Source of the DNA: Lachnoclostridium sp. UBA903
GTDB lineage: Bacteria; Bacillota; Clostridia; Lachnospirales; Lachnospiraceae
NCBI GenBank assembly: GCA_002294045.1
Contig: DBEP01000065.1
Span: 19,752-83,751, forward strand
Direction: 5' to 3'
Length of the DNA: 64,000 nt
In this document: positions 16,329 to 24,046 of the stretch, piece by piece
How the letters are laid out: the number at the start of each line of letters is the position of its first letter
How positions within the stretch are numbered: the first letter of the stretch is position 1
Translations under genes and position numbers: made by a program
The notes under the pieces: model-generated
Told to the model about the DNA's origin: nothing
The model's input: the letters and a program-made list of their open reading frames with translations, nothing else
The model's database searches: none

Positions 16329-17126
16329 CTATTCCTCCGTATCATTTTCTCGAATAAAGTCCAATGCATCCGGCATAATACCCATGCTCCATCCACCGTC
16401 AGCAAATATTACCTGGCCGACAATATAATCTGATTCCCCGCAGCACAGGAAGCAAGCCAAATTAGCTATCTCCTCCACCTTTCCGAAACGTCCGATAGGT
16501 GATACCGATAAAATTTTATCCTGGTCCAAAATTCCGCTCTTTAATGGTTTCTCAACCATTTCCGTACGAATCCATCCCGGTGCTATGGCATTAACCTTAA
16601 TATTATATATGGCCCATTCCGCGCCCAGCTGCTTAGTCAGAAGATTAACAGCACCTTTCGTTATACCGTAAGGGGTTCTGCCCACATTAATCATCCTGCT
16701 GTTGCCTGATGAGATATTAACAATACTGCCGCCGCCCTGTCTGCGCATATATTTTCCCACTGCCTGACAGCAGAACAGGGGCGCCTTCATATTAATATCA
16801 ATAACCTCATCCAGTACTTCTTCCGTCAGCTTCAAGGTAGGAACCGGGCGGGCAATTCCGGCACAATTAACCAGTATATCGATATGCCCGTATTTATCAT
16901 AGATTTCATCAGCCATGGTAAATATATCCTCCCGCTTACGCAGGTCTATTTTATAATAATCACTGTTTTCACCCAGTTTGCTTTTTATCGTCTCACCGTC
17001 GTCCAGTATATCGGCAACGATTACCTTTGCGCCTTCGGCAATAAATTTGCCGGCTATTCCAAAGCCAATACCTCTGCCGCCGCCTGTAACTACAGCTACC
17101 TTATCTTTTAAACGTTCACCATTCAT
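16329..17126 (-). CDS. Short-chain dehydrogenase/reductase (SDR)
   Basis: 265 residues from the ATG at 17126, which has GGGAGG 4 bases upstream; the frame stays open further upstream but there overlaps the ATPase gene and lacks family similarity. Classical SDR motifs: VVTGGGRGIGFG (cofactor), LVNCAGIARP (NNAG region), SSGNSRMINVGRTPYGITKG (Ser, with catalytic Tyr-x-x-x-Lys) and the IAPGWIRTEM loop. Oxidises or reduces a sugar or polyol with NAD(P). Encoded in the importer operon after the second ATPase. Confidence 0.92.
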   Translation of the reverse strand: MNGERLKDKVAVVTGGGRGIGFGIAGKFIAEGAKVIVADILDDGETIKSKLGENSDYYKIDLRKREDIFTMADEIYDKYGHIDILVNCAGIARPVPTLKLTEEVLDEVIDINMKAPLFCCQAVGKYMRRQGGGSIVNISSGNSRMINVGRTPYGITKGAVNLLTKQLGAEWAIYNIKVNAIAPGWIRTEMVEKPLKSGILDQDKILSVSPIGRFGKVEEIANLACFLCCGESDYIVGQVIFADGGWSMGIMPDALDFIRENDTEE

Positions 17127-17211
17127 AATTGCCTCCCATTCCGCCGCATTGCGGCACAAGCCTGTAAATGCAGTTTTACTTTCACACCATCCTTTTGTTA
17201 TCCGATTACTT

Positions 17212-17970
17212 TTACCACCACTTAATCTTATCCGTAATGTAATTACGGTACTCAATAAATTTCGGATCCGCGATATTTCTCGGATGGGGCAGGTCAATGA
17301 TAACTTCTTCCTTTATGGTAGCCGGTTTATTACTTAAAATGATAACCTTTTCCGCCAGATAAACGGCTTCTTCTATATTATGGGTAATAAATACAACGGT
17401 ACTTCCAAGTTCTTTCCAAAGACGGATTACTTCATCCTCCAGATAGAAACGAACCTTAACATCCATCTGCCCATAAGGTTCGTCCATCAAAAGGAGATCC
17501 GGCTGCATTGCAAAAGAACGGCCGATGATAACCCTTTGTTCCGCACTTACCGACATATCCCCCGGATATGCCTTCCGGCTTTCCTGGAGCCCCATTAAGT
17601 CCAGTATCTGATTTACTCTGCGATTTATTTCATCCTTAGGCAGCTTCTTTATCTTTAAACCATATGCAATATTTTCTTCTACCGTCAGCCATGGAAGTGA
17701 CGAAGGTTCCTGGAACACAAAAGATACATTATGTTTTCTGGGATCGGCTGATTCTCCGTCTATATATAAATCGCCTTCACTGGGTTCATGGATACGTGTC
17801 AGGCAGTTCAAGAATGTGGTTTTACCGCATCCCGTAGGGCCTACGACACACACAAACTCATTTTTCTTTATATTAAAGTTCATATGATCCAAAACCAGCA
17901 GATCGCCGAATCTTTTCGTCAGATTTTTTACTTCTACTTTTATCGGTCTGTTATTGTTGTTTTCAACCAT
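17212..17970 (-). CDS. ABC importer ATPase B (SsuB/TauB type) with degenerate signature motif
   Basis: 252 residues from ATG 17970 (GGAGG 5 bases upstream; an upstream ATG at 17982 is less well placed). Walker A GPTGCGKT (44-51), Walker B LLLMDEP (159-165) and the switch His (THNIEEA, His197) are intact. The ABC signature, normally LSGGxxQR, reads MSVSAEQR (139-146). Together with the partner ATPase (next upstream gene) this implies a heterodimer with one normal and one impaired ATP site. It energises a nitrate/sulfonate/taurine-family importer; the substrate is unknown. Confidence 0.9.
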   Translation of the reverse strand: MVENNNNRPIKVEVKNLTKRFGDLLVLDHMNFNIKKNEFVCVVGPTGCGKTTFLNCLTRIHEPSEGDLYIDGESADPRKHNVSFVFQEPSSLPWLTVEENIAYGLKIKKLPKDEINRRVNQILDLMGLQESRKAYPGDMSVSAEQRVIIGRSFAMQPDLLLMDEPYGQMDVKVRFYLEDEVIRLWKELGSTVVFITHNIEEAVYLAEKVIILSNKPATIKEEVIIDLPHPRNIADPKFIEYRNYITDKIKWW

Positions 17971-18068
17971 TTTTTCCTCCATTCCTGCGCATGTTTACTG
18001 CGTATATTCCGTTTGTGCCACGGATTACACAGGCACAAACTCCGTGAAATCTTTTCTCTTCCGGGTAA

Positions 18069-18830
18069 TCAGATTGAAAGATCCGTATTATCGGAAATCC
18101 TGGCACGTAATTCTAAAAATTCCTTACTGACCATATTTCTTGGCCTCGGCAGGTCAATTGGATACACCTCTTTTACCTTGGCAGGACAATCACTGAGCAA
18201 AACAATTCTTGTGCCAAGATAACAAGCTTCTTCAATATTATTTGTGACATAAATAAAAGTACGTTTTTCCTGCTCCCAGATACGGAGTACCTCATTCTGC
18301 ATGGCATACCTGGTTTGGGCATCCAAGGCGCCGAACGGTTCGTCCATAATCAGTACCTTGGGATCATTTGCATATGCCCTGGCAATTCCCACACGCTGTT
18401 TCATACCGCCGGAAAGAGCCTTGGGATAGGCCTTTTCAAAGCCCTGCAGCCCTACAAGATCAATATACTTCTGGCAGATATTTTCTCTTTCTTTCTTAGG
18501 CATATGTTTAAATTTTAATCCAAGTTCAACATTCTGCATGACGGTTTTAAAAGGCATTAATGCTATCTTTTGAAATACCATGCCAACCTCCGGATTAACA
18601 GTATTGATTTCTTTTCCGTCATAAATTACAGTTCCGCCTGTTTTATTCTCCAACCCGGCGATAATATTCAATAAAACCGTCTTACCGCATCGGCCCGGTC
18701 CCAACAAGACCAGAAATTCACCGTCGTACACATCAAAGCTAACATCTTCAATCGCTGTAAGATATCCGTCTTTACTATAAAATGTTTTTGTTACATTCTT
18801 TATTTCCATTTTTCTTTTCAGTTGTTCCAT
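18069..18830 (-). CDS. ABC importer ATPase A (SsuB/TauB type) with altered Walker A and switch residue
   Basis: 253 residues from ATG 18830, preceded by AAAGGTGG and overlapping the end of the permease gene by 13 bases. The signature LSGGMKQR (139-146) and Walker B LIMDEP are canonical. Walker A reads GPGRCGKT (44-51), with Arg where a Gly or Ser is usual, and the switch histidine of VTHDIEEA is Asn (VTNNIEEA, residue 197). These substitutions fall in the same composite site as the degenerate signature of ATPase B. Nitrate/sulfonate-importer family; works with the two permeases and the lipoprotein of this operon. Confidence 0.9.
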   Translation of the reverse strand: MEQLKRKMEIKNVTKTFYSKDGYLTAIEDVSFDVYDGEFLVLLGPGRCGKTVLLNIIAGLENKTGGTVIYDGKEINTVNPEVGMVFQKIALMPFKTVMQNVELGLKFKHMPKKERENICQKYIDLVGLQGFEKAYPKALSGGMKQRVGIARAYANDPKVLIMDEPFGALDAQTRYAMQNEVLRIWEQEKRTFIYVTNNIEEACYLGTRIVLLSDCPAKVKEVYPIDLPRPRNMVSKEFLELRARISDNTDLSI

Positions 18831-19606
18831 GGACAAACCACCTTTTCCAGTTTTGCTAATACAACCGATAAAATTGCACCAACAATTGCAATAGTAATAA
18901 CAGCCACCAATACCAGTGCCATGTCTCCGCCCTGCCATCCTTTTGTAACCATCGCTCCCAAACCTGCGGTTGCCGCCAGCATTTCTGCAGCCAAAACGGT
19001 AGTCCAGCCTGAACTGACCGAAGTACGGACTCCGGCAAAAATGGATGGTAACGCAGTCGGTATGACAATCTGAGTAAGTATCTGCCAGTTGTTTCCGCCA
19101 AATACTTTACCAACATCGACATTAATTTTCTCTACCATTTGTATTCCTGTCGCCGTATTAATTACCAGAGGAACAAATGTACCGATAAACACCAGTAAAA
19201 CCTTTGGCAATTCCCCGATACCAAACCACATAATGATAATCGGTATCCATGCAATCGGCGGGATGGGACGGATCATTTCGAATACGGAGCCAAATAATGC
19301 ACGGCATGATTTATTCCAGCCAATTAAAATTCCGAAAGAGATACCAAATACCCAGGCAACAATCAGGGCGGTCAGTACGCGCCTTAAACTTGCCCAGGCA
19401 TGTCCTAACAGATTAATCCTGCCGATGGGTTTCGTAAAAGTCCTGATAAAACGCTCCCAGACATCCGCAGGCCCCGGCATAAGCTCCGGGTGCAGCGCCG
19501 AGAAGGTAACCCAGGCAATAACAACCAATAAGACAGACAATACGGGAAGTATCCAATATAAAATTTTATCTATCTTCTTCTTTCTCTCTCTAGCAATCTG
19601 ATCCAC
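18818..19606 (-). CDS. ABC importer permease 2 (SsuC/TauC type)
   Basis: 262-residue membrane protein with about six transmembrane segments and the BPD_transp_1 EAA loop (VFGGNNWQILTQIVIPTALP near residue 170). GTG start with AAGGAGG 8 bases upstream. It differs clearly from permease 1, so the pore is expected to be a heterodimer. Gap of 15 bases from permease 1. Confidence 0.92.
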   Translation of the reverse strand: MDQIARERKKKIDKILYWILPVLSVLLVVIAWVTFSALHPELMPGPADVWERFIRTFTKPIGRINLLGHAWASLRRVLTALIVAWVFGISFGILIGWNKSCRALFGSVFEMIRPIPPIAWIPIIIMWFGIGELPKVLLVFIGTFVPLVINTATGIQMVEKINVDVGKVFGGNNWQILTQIVIPTALPSIFAGVRTSVSSGWTTVLAAEMLAATAGLGAMVTKGWQGGDMALVLVAVITIAIVGAILSVVLAKLEKVVCPWNN

Positions 19607-19621
19607 AGTTTCTTCCTCCTT

Positions 19622-20458
19622 CTAACGTCTGTGCTTTTGCCATTTCATCAATTTTCCCTCCGCAAAAGAGAGTAATGCAGAAAGCAATGCCCCAATAATA
19701 CCGATTACCACCATACCCACAATTACAATATCCGGGCGGGCAACCGAACGGCCAATCTGAATCATATATCCAAGTCCGGCACTGGCTGCCAGCATTTCAG
19801 CCGCAACCAACGTCGACCATGAATTTCCCAGGGCTACCCGGATACCGGCAAAGGTCATCGGCAGGGCCGACTGGATACCAACCTTATAAAATATTTCAAA
19901 ATTTGATGCTCCAAACGTTTTCGAAACATTTATCAGCGTCTGGTTTGTAAGCTTAATACCTGTGTAAGAGTTGATAACGCAGGGAACAAAGGTTGTGAAA
20001 AAGATTATCATGGCTTTTGCTTGCAGACCGATACCCATCCATACTACAATAAGAGGTATCCAGGCAATCGGCGGGATAGGGCGGATTAATTCAAAAATCG
20101 GACGGATAAAACGATCTGCTTTTTTCCACCATCCCATAACTAATCCTAAGGGAATTCCGATGACAATTGCAGTAAAGAAACCGGTTAATGCAACCTTAAG
20201 GCTTGCAAGAATATTAACTATTAAGATATTGCCGTCCGGCTGTCCGTTATAAGTTTTATAAATCAGGGTTTTAAAAATTGTAGAGGGTGCCGGCAGCCTT
20301 GCAGAGTCCACTACCCCGCTTACAACTGCTAATTGCCAGATACCAAGGAATCCAATCACACCTGCCATTTGAAGCAGCATATATTTAAGAGTGTCTTTTT
20401 TTTGGTTCTTCTGGTACTCCCTCAGGCCTTTTTCAATACTTTCCTTAGACACGGCCAC
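19622..20458 (-). CDS. ABC importer permease 1 (SsuC/TauC type)
   Basis: 278 residues from a GTG at 20458, chosen because AAAGGAG lies 10 bases upstream; the longer open frame has no ribosome site and runs into an intra-operon hairpin. About six transmembrane helices, EAA loop FGASNFEIFYKVGIQSALP. Second gene of the importer operon after the binding protein. Confidence 0.9.
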   Translation of the reverse strand: MAVSKESIEKGLREYQKNQKKDTLKYMLLQMAGVIGFLGIWQLAVVSGVVDSARLPAPSTIFKTLIYKTYNGQPDGNILIVNILASLKVALTGFFTAIVIGIPLGLVMGWWKKADRFIRPIFELIRPIPPIAWIPLIVVWMGIGLQAKAMIIFFTTFVPCVINSYTGIKLTNQTLINVSKTFGASNFEIFYKVGIQSALPMTFAGIRVALGNSWSTLVAAEMLAASAGLGYMIQIGRSVARPDIVIVGMVVIGIIGALLSALLSFAEGKLMKWQKHRR

Positions 20459-20506
20459 TATAGTCCAACTCCTTTTATTTATTATTTTTATTTCGTATGC
20501 CGCAAA

Positions 20507-20557
20507 ACCGGCAGCTGCCATCAGCAGGTATCCATAATTATAACAGCAGCTGCCGGT
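20507..20557 (-). terminator. Hairpin between binding-protein and permease genes (partial terminator or mRNA stabiliser)
   Basis: ACCGGCAGCTGC (20507-20518) and GCAGCTGCCGGT (20546-20557) form a perfect 12-bp stem; TTTTGCGG follows on the minus strand. A strong hairpin directly after a binding-protein gene is a usual way to give more binding protein than permease. Confidence 0.65.
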
Positions 20558-20604
20558 CCTTTCTGTTCCCTTACGACTACGGGAATCAACAAAACTTTAA
20601 TACA

Positions 20605-21732
20605 TTATTCTGCATTTAATTCAGCATAAACGTCATCGATTAATTTAGTATCCATATGATTGAGGAATAATTGATCATCTCCCTCATTATAATTTCCGTA
20701 TTCGATGAAGAAATTTAATACATCGATCAGTTTGCCTTCCATAACGGAATATTCGGCTCCTTCCGCTTTATCATGCATCATGTCATAAACCGTATTAAAA
20801 CTATAGTATGGGTCCTGTCCCAAGTATAGCGTTGCTACTTCAGGGCTTAAGTTAATACCGCATTCCTGATTGAAGTCACTGCAAAGATCTGCTGCTTCTT
20901 CTTTATTCTTATTCATCCAGTCAATTGTTTCAAAATAAACTTTCATGAAAATCTTCATGGCTTCATATTTTTCCGGGTCTGAATAACTGTTTTTGTTTGC
21001 CATAAAGTTACACATAAGTCCCGTATCAGCCAAATTACCGCTGGAAGCCAAGACATAATTGTCTTTATCCTCAGCAAAGCTGATGGCACCGGTTACAACG
21101 GCCGCATCACCCTGTCCGGCCAGAAATGCACTGTTTGCAGTAGGCGAATCCATTGCTACGAATTCAATGTCATCCAGCGTCAATCCAAAACCACCTAAAG
21201 TTTTTAATAACAAATACTGTAATACATTACCGGAAGTACAAAGGACCTGGGCTTCCTTCCATGACTCTGCATCGCCTACAATAGAAGCATTGACCGTATT
21301 ATTTCCAACTCCTGCTGCCGCAATGTCAGAATCCTCACGAACCCAGATGGTCTGAGTTCCGTTATCTGAATTGGATGCTCCGACTAAAATTGCATCATAT
21401 CCGATGGCGCCGGACAGAACACCGCCCACTCCGGTAGCACCAATATCCCAGGAATTGGAGCTGAGTGCTTCCATCTGAACCGGTCCGTTATCAAATAAAA
21501 CTTCATTAATCTTTAATCCTGCTTCATCAAAGAAACCTTTCTCTCTTGCTATATACACAGGTGTGTAGTTAATGCTGCCGTTAATACCTGATACGGTTAA
21601 TTCATACGTCTTTTTGCTGTCACTCGTTTCTGTATTCTTGTCCTTGTTTGTTTCTGTCTTTTGACCGCATGCAGTAAGAACACCCATAATCATAACTGCA
21701 GTAAGACATGCTAAAATAATTTTTTTTGCCAT
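20605..21732 (-). CDS. Substrate-binding lipoprotein, NMT1/SsuA-like family
   Basis: 375 residues from ATG 21732 (GGAGG 8 bases upstream; a GTG one codon earlier is less well placed). Lipoprotein signal peptide with lipobox VLTAC at about residues 18-22, then an Asp/Lys/Thr-rich linker. The mature part has the NMT1/SsuA pattern: YTPVYIAREKGFFDEAGLKI, then GATGVGG. Family members bind sulfonates, nitrate or bicarbonate, thiamine precursors or aromatic acids; the neighbouring sugar-type enzymes make a sugar-acid-like or sulfonated ligand possible but unproven. First gene of the operon, behind the promoter at 21915-21943. Confidence 0.9.
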   Translation of the reverse strand: MAKKIILACLTAVMIMGVLTACGQKTETNKDKNTETSDSKKTYELTVSGINGSINYTPVYIAREKGFFDEAGLKINEVLFDNGPVQMEALSSNSWDIGATGVGGVLSGAIGYDAILVGASNSDNGTQTIWVREDSDIAAAGVGNNTVNASIVGDAESWKEAQVLCTSGNVLQYLLLKTLGGFGLTLDDIEFVAMDSPTANSAFLAGQGDAAVVTGAISFAEDKDNYVLASSGNLADTGLMCNFMANKNSYSDPEKYEAMKIFMKVYFETIDWMNKNKEEAADLCSDFNQECGINLSPEVATLYLGQDPYYSFNTVYDMMHDKAEGAEYSVMEGKLIDVLNFFIEYGNYNEGDDQLFLNHMDTKLIDDVYAELNAE

Positions 21733-21914
21733 CACTTACTTCCTCCTCTTGAATATACACTCGTGTTTACATTTCTAAAATAAAATGCATTTTGCTGACC
21801 ATTAATTATGTATTGCGTTTCAGTTTTATAACTAATTACCAATAGAATAACGCTTTACTAATACAGGCAAAATGCTACTTTATCCGAATGTTTACAAAAT
21901 TTATTTGCACACTT

Positions 21915-21943
21915 ATACTAACTCCTATTTGTAAAAATGTCAA
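21915..21943 (-). promoter_or_regulatory. Sigma-A promoter of the importer/aldolase operon
   Basis: On the minus strand: TTGACA (21938-21943), 17-base spacer, TAGTAT (21915-21920). Predicted start near 21908. Confidence 0.65.
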
Positions 21944-22050
21944 TACCTATTATAAAATAGTTTAATATTGTTATTTTTTACAACATTCGACAGTAAAAAT
22001 CGTGAAATTCATCCATTCCATCCTATACTTGTATTTTGTTTATATCTACA

Positions 22051-22060
22051 CAAACGTTTG
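22051..22060. promoter_or_regulatory. Candidate LacI-family operator
   Basis: Perfect palindrome CAAACGTTTG, flanked as ACA-CAAACGTTTG-CAC. A central CG with dyad arms is the LacI-family operator form. It lies about 110 bases upstream of the importer -35 box and about 35 bases upstream of a plus-strand TATAAT. Confidence 0.5.
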
Positions 22061-22316
22061 CACAAAAATATATCATATGTACGGTTTTATATTGTATAAT
22101 AAAACTATGCCGCTAAAATGACATTTAATTAATCTTATACCCATTGGTAATCACATCTTGCAATTGTAATAACCAATATTTTAAACTTATCATTCAATTT
22201 ATTAAGAATATCTTCGCTTAAATGCCTTTGGGTTTCACTTCTGCTTTTATATTGCTGGTATATTGATTTTTACGACACAGTAACTTTATGACTATCATAC
22301 TTTGGGAGGAATTGAA

Positions 22317-22934
22317 ATGTGTTATGAAATACGCATTATTCAGGATAAGACAAAATTGACTGACTGCCCTGTTTTTTATGTAGATAAATATAACTGGGGC
22401 GGAGATTATCGTCCTGTAACCTATGGAAAAATGGCTTATATAAAAGGGTACGGCTTTATCATACAAATGACCTGCGAGGAGAAAGACCCACTGCGCATCT
22501 ATACGAAAGATGAAGATCCGGTTTATCTTGACAGCGCCATGGAAGCTTTTATCGAATTTGCTCCCGATACAATGAAAGGTACTTACGTAAATATTGAAAT
22601 GAATGCCAACGGAGCCATGCTTAACCGTTATGGCCAGGTACCCCCGGGAAGAAAAGTATTCACTGCATTTACTAACGCCTCCTGCACCTGTGAGGCCCGT
22701 ATTGGTGAAAACTCCTGGACTGTGGAAGCAGCCATCCCGCTGGAGTATGTAAAAGATCTGTTCCACAGAGATACCTTTGAACCGGGGGACAGAATCCGCT
22801 GCAATTTCTATAAACTATGTGCAAAGGAAATCCCCGCACAGCACTACGGAAGTTATACTGTAATAAACAATCCGGCCTGGAACTTCCATATGCCGGAATT
22901 TTTTGCCGATGCTGTAATTGTTCAGGCTCAATAG
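22317..22934 (+). CDS. CBM9-like carbohydrate-binding domain protein
   Basis: 205 residues, start ATG 22317 with GGGAGG 7 bases upstream. The fold signature of the carbohydrate-binding family 9-like domain is visible: YNWGGDYRPVTYGKMAY, FIIQMTCEEKDPL, DSAMEAFIEFAPD, YVNIEMNANGAML, WTVEAAIPLEY and FYKLC. There is no signal peptide and no attached catalytic domain, so it is probably cytoplasmic, as are other stand-alone members in Firmicutes. It lies divergent from the importer operon across the region with the candidate operator, so co-regulation is possible. Function unknown. Confidence 0.75.
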   Translation: MCYEIRIIQDKTKLTDCPVFYVDKYNWGGDYRPVTYGKMAYIKGYGFIIQMTCEEKDPLRIYTKDEDPVYLDSAMEAFIEFAPDTMKGTYVNIEMNANGAMLNRYGQVPPGRKVFTAFTNASCTCEARIGENSWTVEAAIPLEYVKDLFHRDTFEPGDRIRCNFYKLCAKEIPAQHYGSYTVINNPAWNFHMPEFFADAVIVQAQ

Positions 22935-23114
22935 ATAAATTCAGGTCCGTCGGACCTTTCTTCATATTGCTCTTATCTTTATCTTTCTCCCCGAAACAGG
23001 CCTAATTATAATCTAGCTTTTTCATATTTGTTGCAAATGCAACTGATTTAGCCGGGATTTTATTATAAGATATGTTACGTAAGTAATAGACCTGTTAAAA
23101 TAATATAAAAATTA

Positions 23115-23141
23115 AGGTTGAAAGAATCTCACTTTCAGCCT
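23115..23141 (+). promoter_or_regulatory. Leader hairpin of the ferredoxin-like gene
   Basis: AGGTTGAAAG (23115-23124) pairs with CTTTCAGCCT (23132-23141), one G-T pair. A second small hairpin TGCGCA/TGCGCA follows (23144-23162). The first arm shares 15 bases with the hairpin at 16257-16271. Confidence 0.4.
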
Positions 23142-23177
23142 CATGCGCATAAAGCGTGCGCAGGAATGGGGGAAACT

Positions 23178-23882
23178 ATGATAAGAAAAATTATAACCAT
23201 CAATAAAAAGCTTTGTAACGGCTGCGGCTTATGTGTGGACGCCTGTCATGAAGGGGCTATCGGATTAGTAAATAATAAAGCAGAACTCCTTCGGGATGAT
23301 TACTGCGACGGTCTAGGCGACTGCCTTCCCGTCTGTCCTGTAAATGCAATTACTTTTGAAGAAAGAGAAGCCCTGGAATATGACGAAGCAGAGGTGAAAA
23401 AGAATATGGAGAAAAAGAAAGAAGTTCCGCATTTCTCCGGCTGTCCGGGAGCACAGTCCAGAAGGATTAACCGGATTCCTGTAAGGCCTGACATTATTCC
23501 GGCTGAGGCACCTGGCTCCATGTTAAATCAGTGGCCCATTCAAATCAAACTGGTACCCGTTAACGCACCATATTTTGATAATGCCGGTCTTCTTATTGCA
23601 GCCGACTGCACAGCCTTCGCCTACGGTAATTTCCATAGTGAATTTATGAAAAATAAAATTACGTTAATCGGCTGTCCCAAACTGGATGAAGGAGATTATT
23701 CCGAAAAATTAACCGAAATATTTATGTATAACGACATTAAAAGTATTACTATTGTCCGGATGATCGTTCCCTGCTGCGGCGGAATTGTAAACGCAGCTAA
23801 AACTGCCCTGATTAACAGCGGCAAAATGATACCCTGGCAGGTAGTTACCATATCTACGGATGGTACCATCGTTGACACGTAA
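23178..23882 (+). CDS. Ferredoxin-like 4Fe-4S protein with C-terminal domain
   Basis: 234 residues from ATG 23178 (GGGGGA upstream); the longer frame begins inside leader hairpins. Cluster 1 is CNGCGLCVDACHEGA (residues 12-26). Cluster 2 is CDGLGDCLPVCPVNAI, with the spaced Cys pattern common in this group. A GCPGAQ motif follows, then a domain with C.KLDEGDYSEKL and CCGGIVNAA. Such proteins in clostridia are electron carriers or sensors, often annotated only as 4Fe-4S binding protein. It stands alone between the CBM9-like gene and a bidirectional terminator; partner unknown. Confidence 0.85.
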   Translation: MIRKIITINKKLCNGCGLCVDACHEGAIGLVNNKAELLRDDYCDGLGDCLPVCPVNAITFEEREALEYDEAEVKKNMEKKKEVPHFSGCPGAQSRRINRIPVRPDIIPAEAPGSMLNQWPIQIKLVPVNAPYFDNAGLLIAADCTAFAYGNFHSEFMKNKITLIGCPKLDEGDYSEKLTEIFMYNDIKSITIVRMIVPCCGGIVNAAKTALINSGKMIPWQVVTISTDGTIVDT

Positions 23883-23932
23883 TAAAAAAAAGTACCATTC
23901 ATAAATTTTCTTTGAATCTGAAGGTGGCCAGA

Positions 23933-23987
23933 ACCGGCGTACTAATCGAATTGCAGTCTTGAATAACAATACGATTAGTACGCCGGT
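23933..23987. terminator. Strong hairpin between convergent ferredoxin-like and CAP genes
   Basis: ACCGGCGTACTAATCG (23933-23948) and its exact complement (23972-23987) form a 16-bp stem, extended outward by GG.CAG/CTG.CC pairs. No long T-tract, so it acts more as a bidirectional barrier or mRNA 3' end. Confidence 0.6.
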
Positions 23988-24019
23988 CCTGACCCTTTAT
24001 TCAGGTATCATTCCATCCG

Positions 24020-24046
24020 GTGCAAGTATTTTTAGCACACTCTAGT
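24020..24046. repeat. Dispersed CTAG repeat overlapping the CAP gene stop codon
   Basis: GTGCAAGTATTTTT followed by AGCACACTCTAGT. It matches the repeats near 14100 and 40671. The TAG stop of the CAP gene (24042-24044 on the minus strand) lies inside the repeat. Confidence 0.6.

Larger units (their letters stand above)
21733..22316. promoter_or_regulatory. Divergent control region between importer operon and CBM9-like gene
   Basis: A 584-base region without a gene. It contains the minus-strand promoter at 21915-21943 (about 175-base leader to the binding protein), a perfect CAAACGTTTG palindrome at 22051-22060, a TATAAT at 22095-22100 that could serve the plus-strand gene, and an ATTGGT...ACCAAT inverted repeat (22143-22177). 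Confidence 0.55.

Noticed and set aside
14307..21732. Assignment of the locus as a sulfoquinovose (sulfo-EMP) pathway
   Set aside because: The importer family and aldolase are suggestive, but no sulfoquinovosidase, isomerase or sulfolactaldehyde enzyme is seen and the aldolase is of the class II type; the claim would outrun the evidence.
22218..22766. 182-codon minus-strand frame opposite the CBM9-like gene
   Set aside because: It lies antisense to a gene with a clear fold and good ribosome site, and its product shows no domain-like features.
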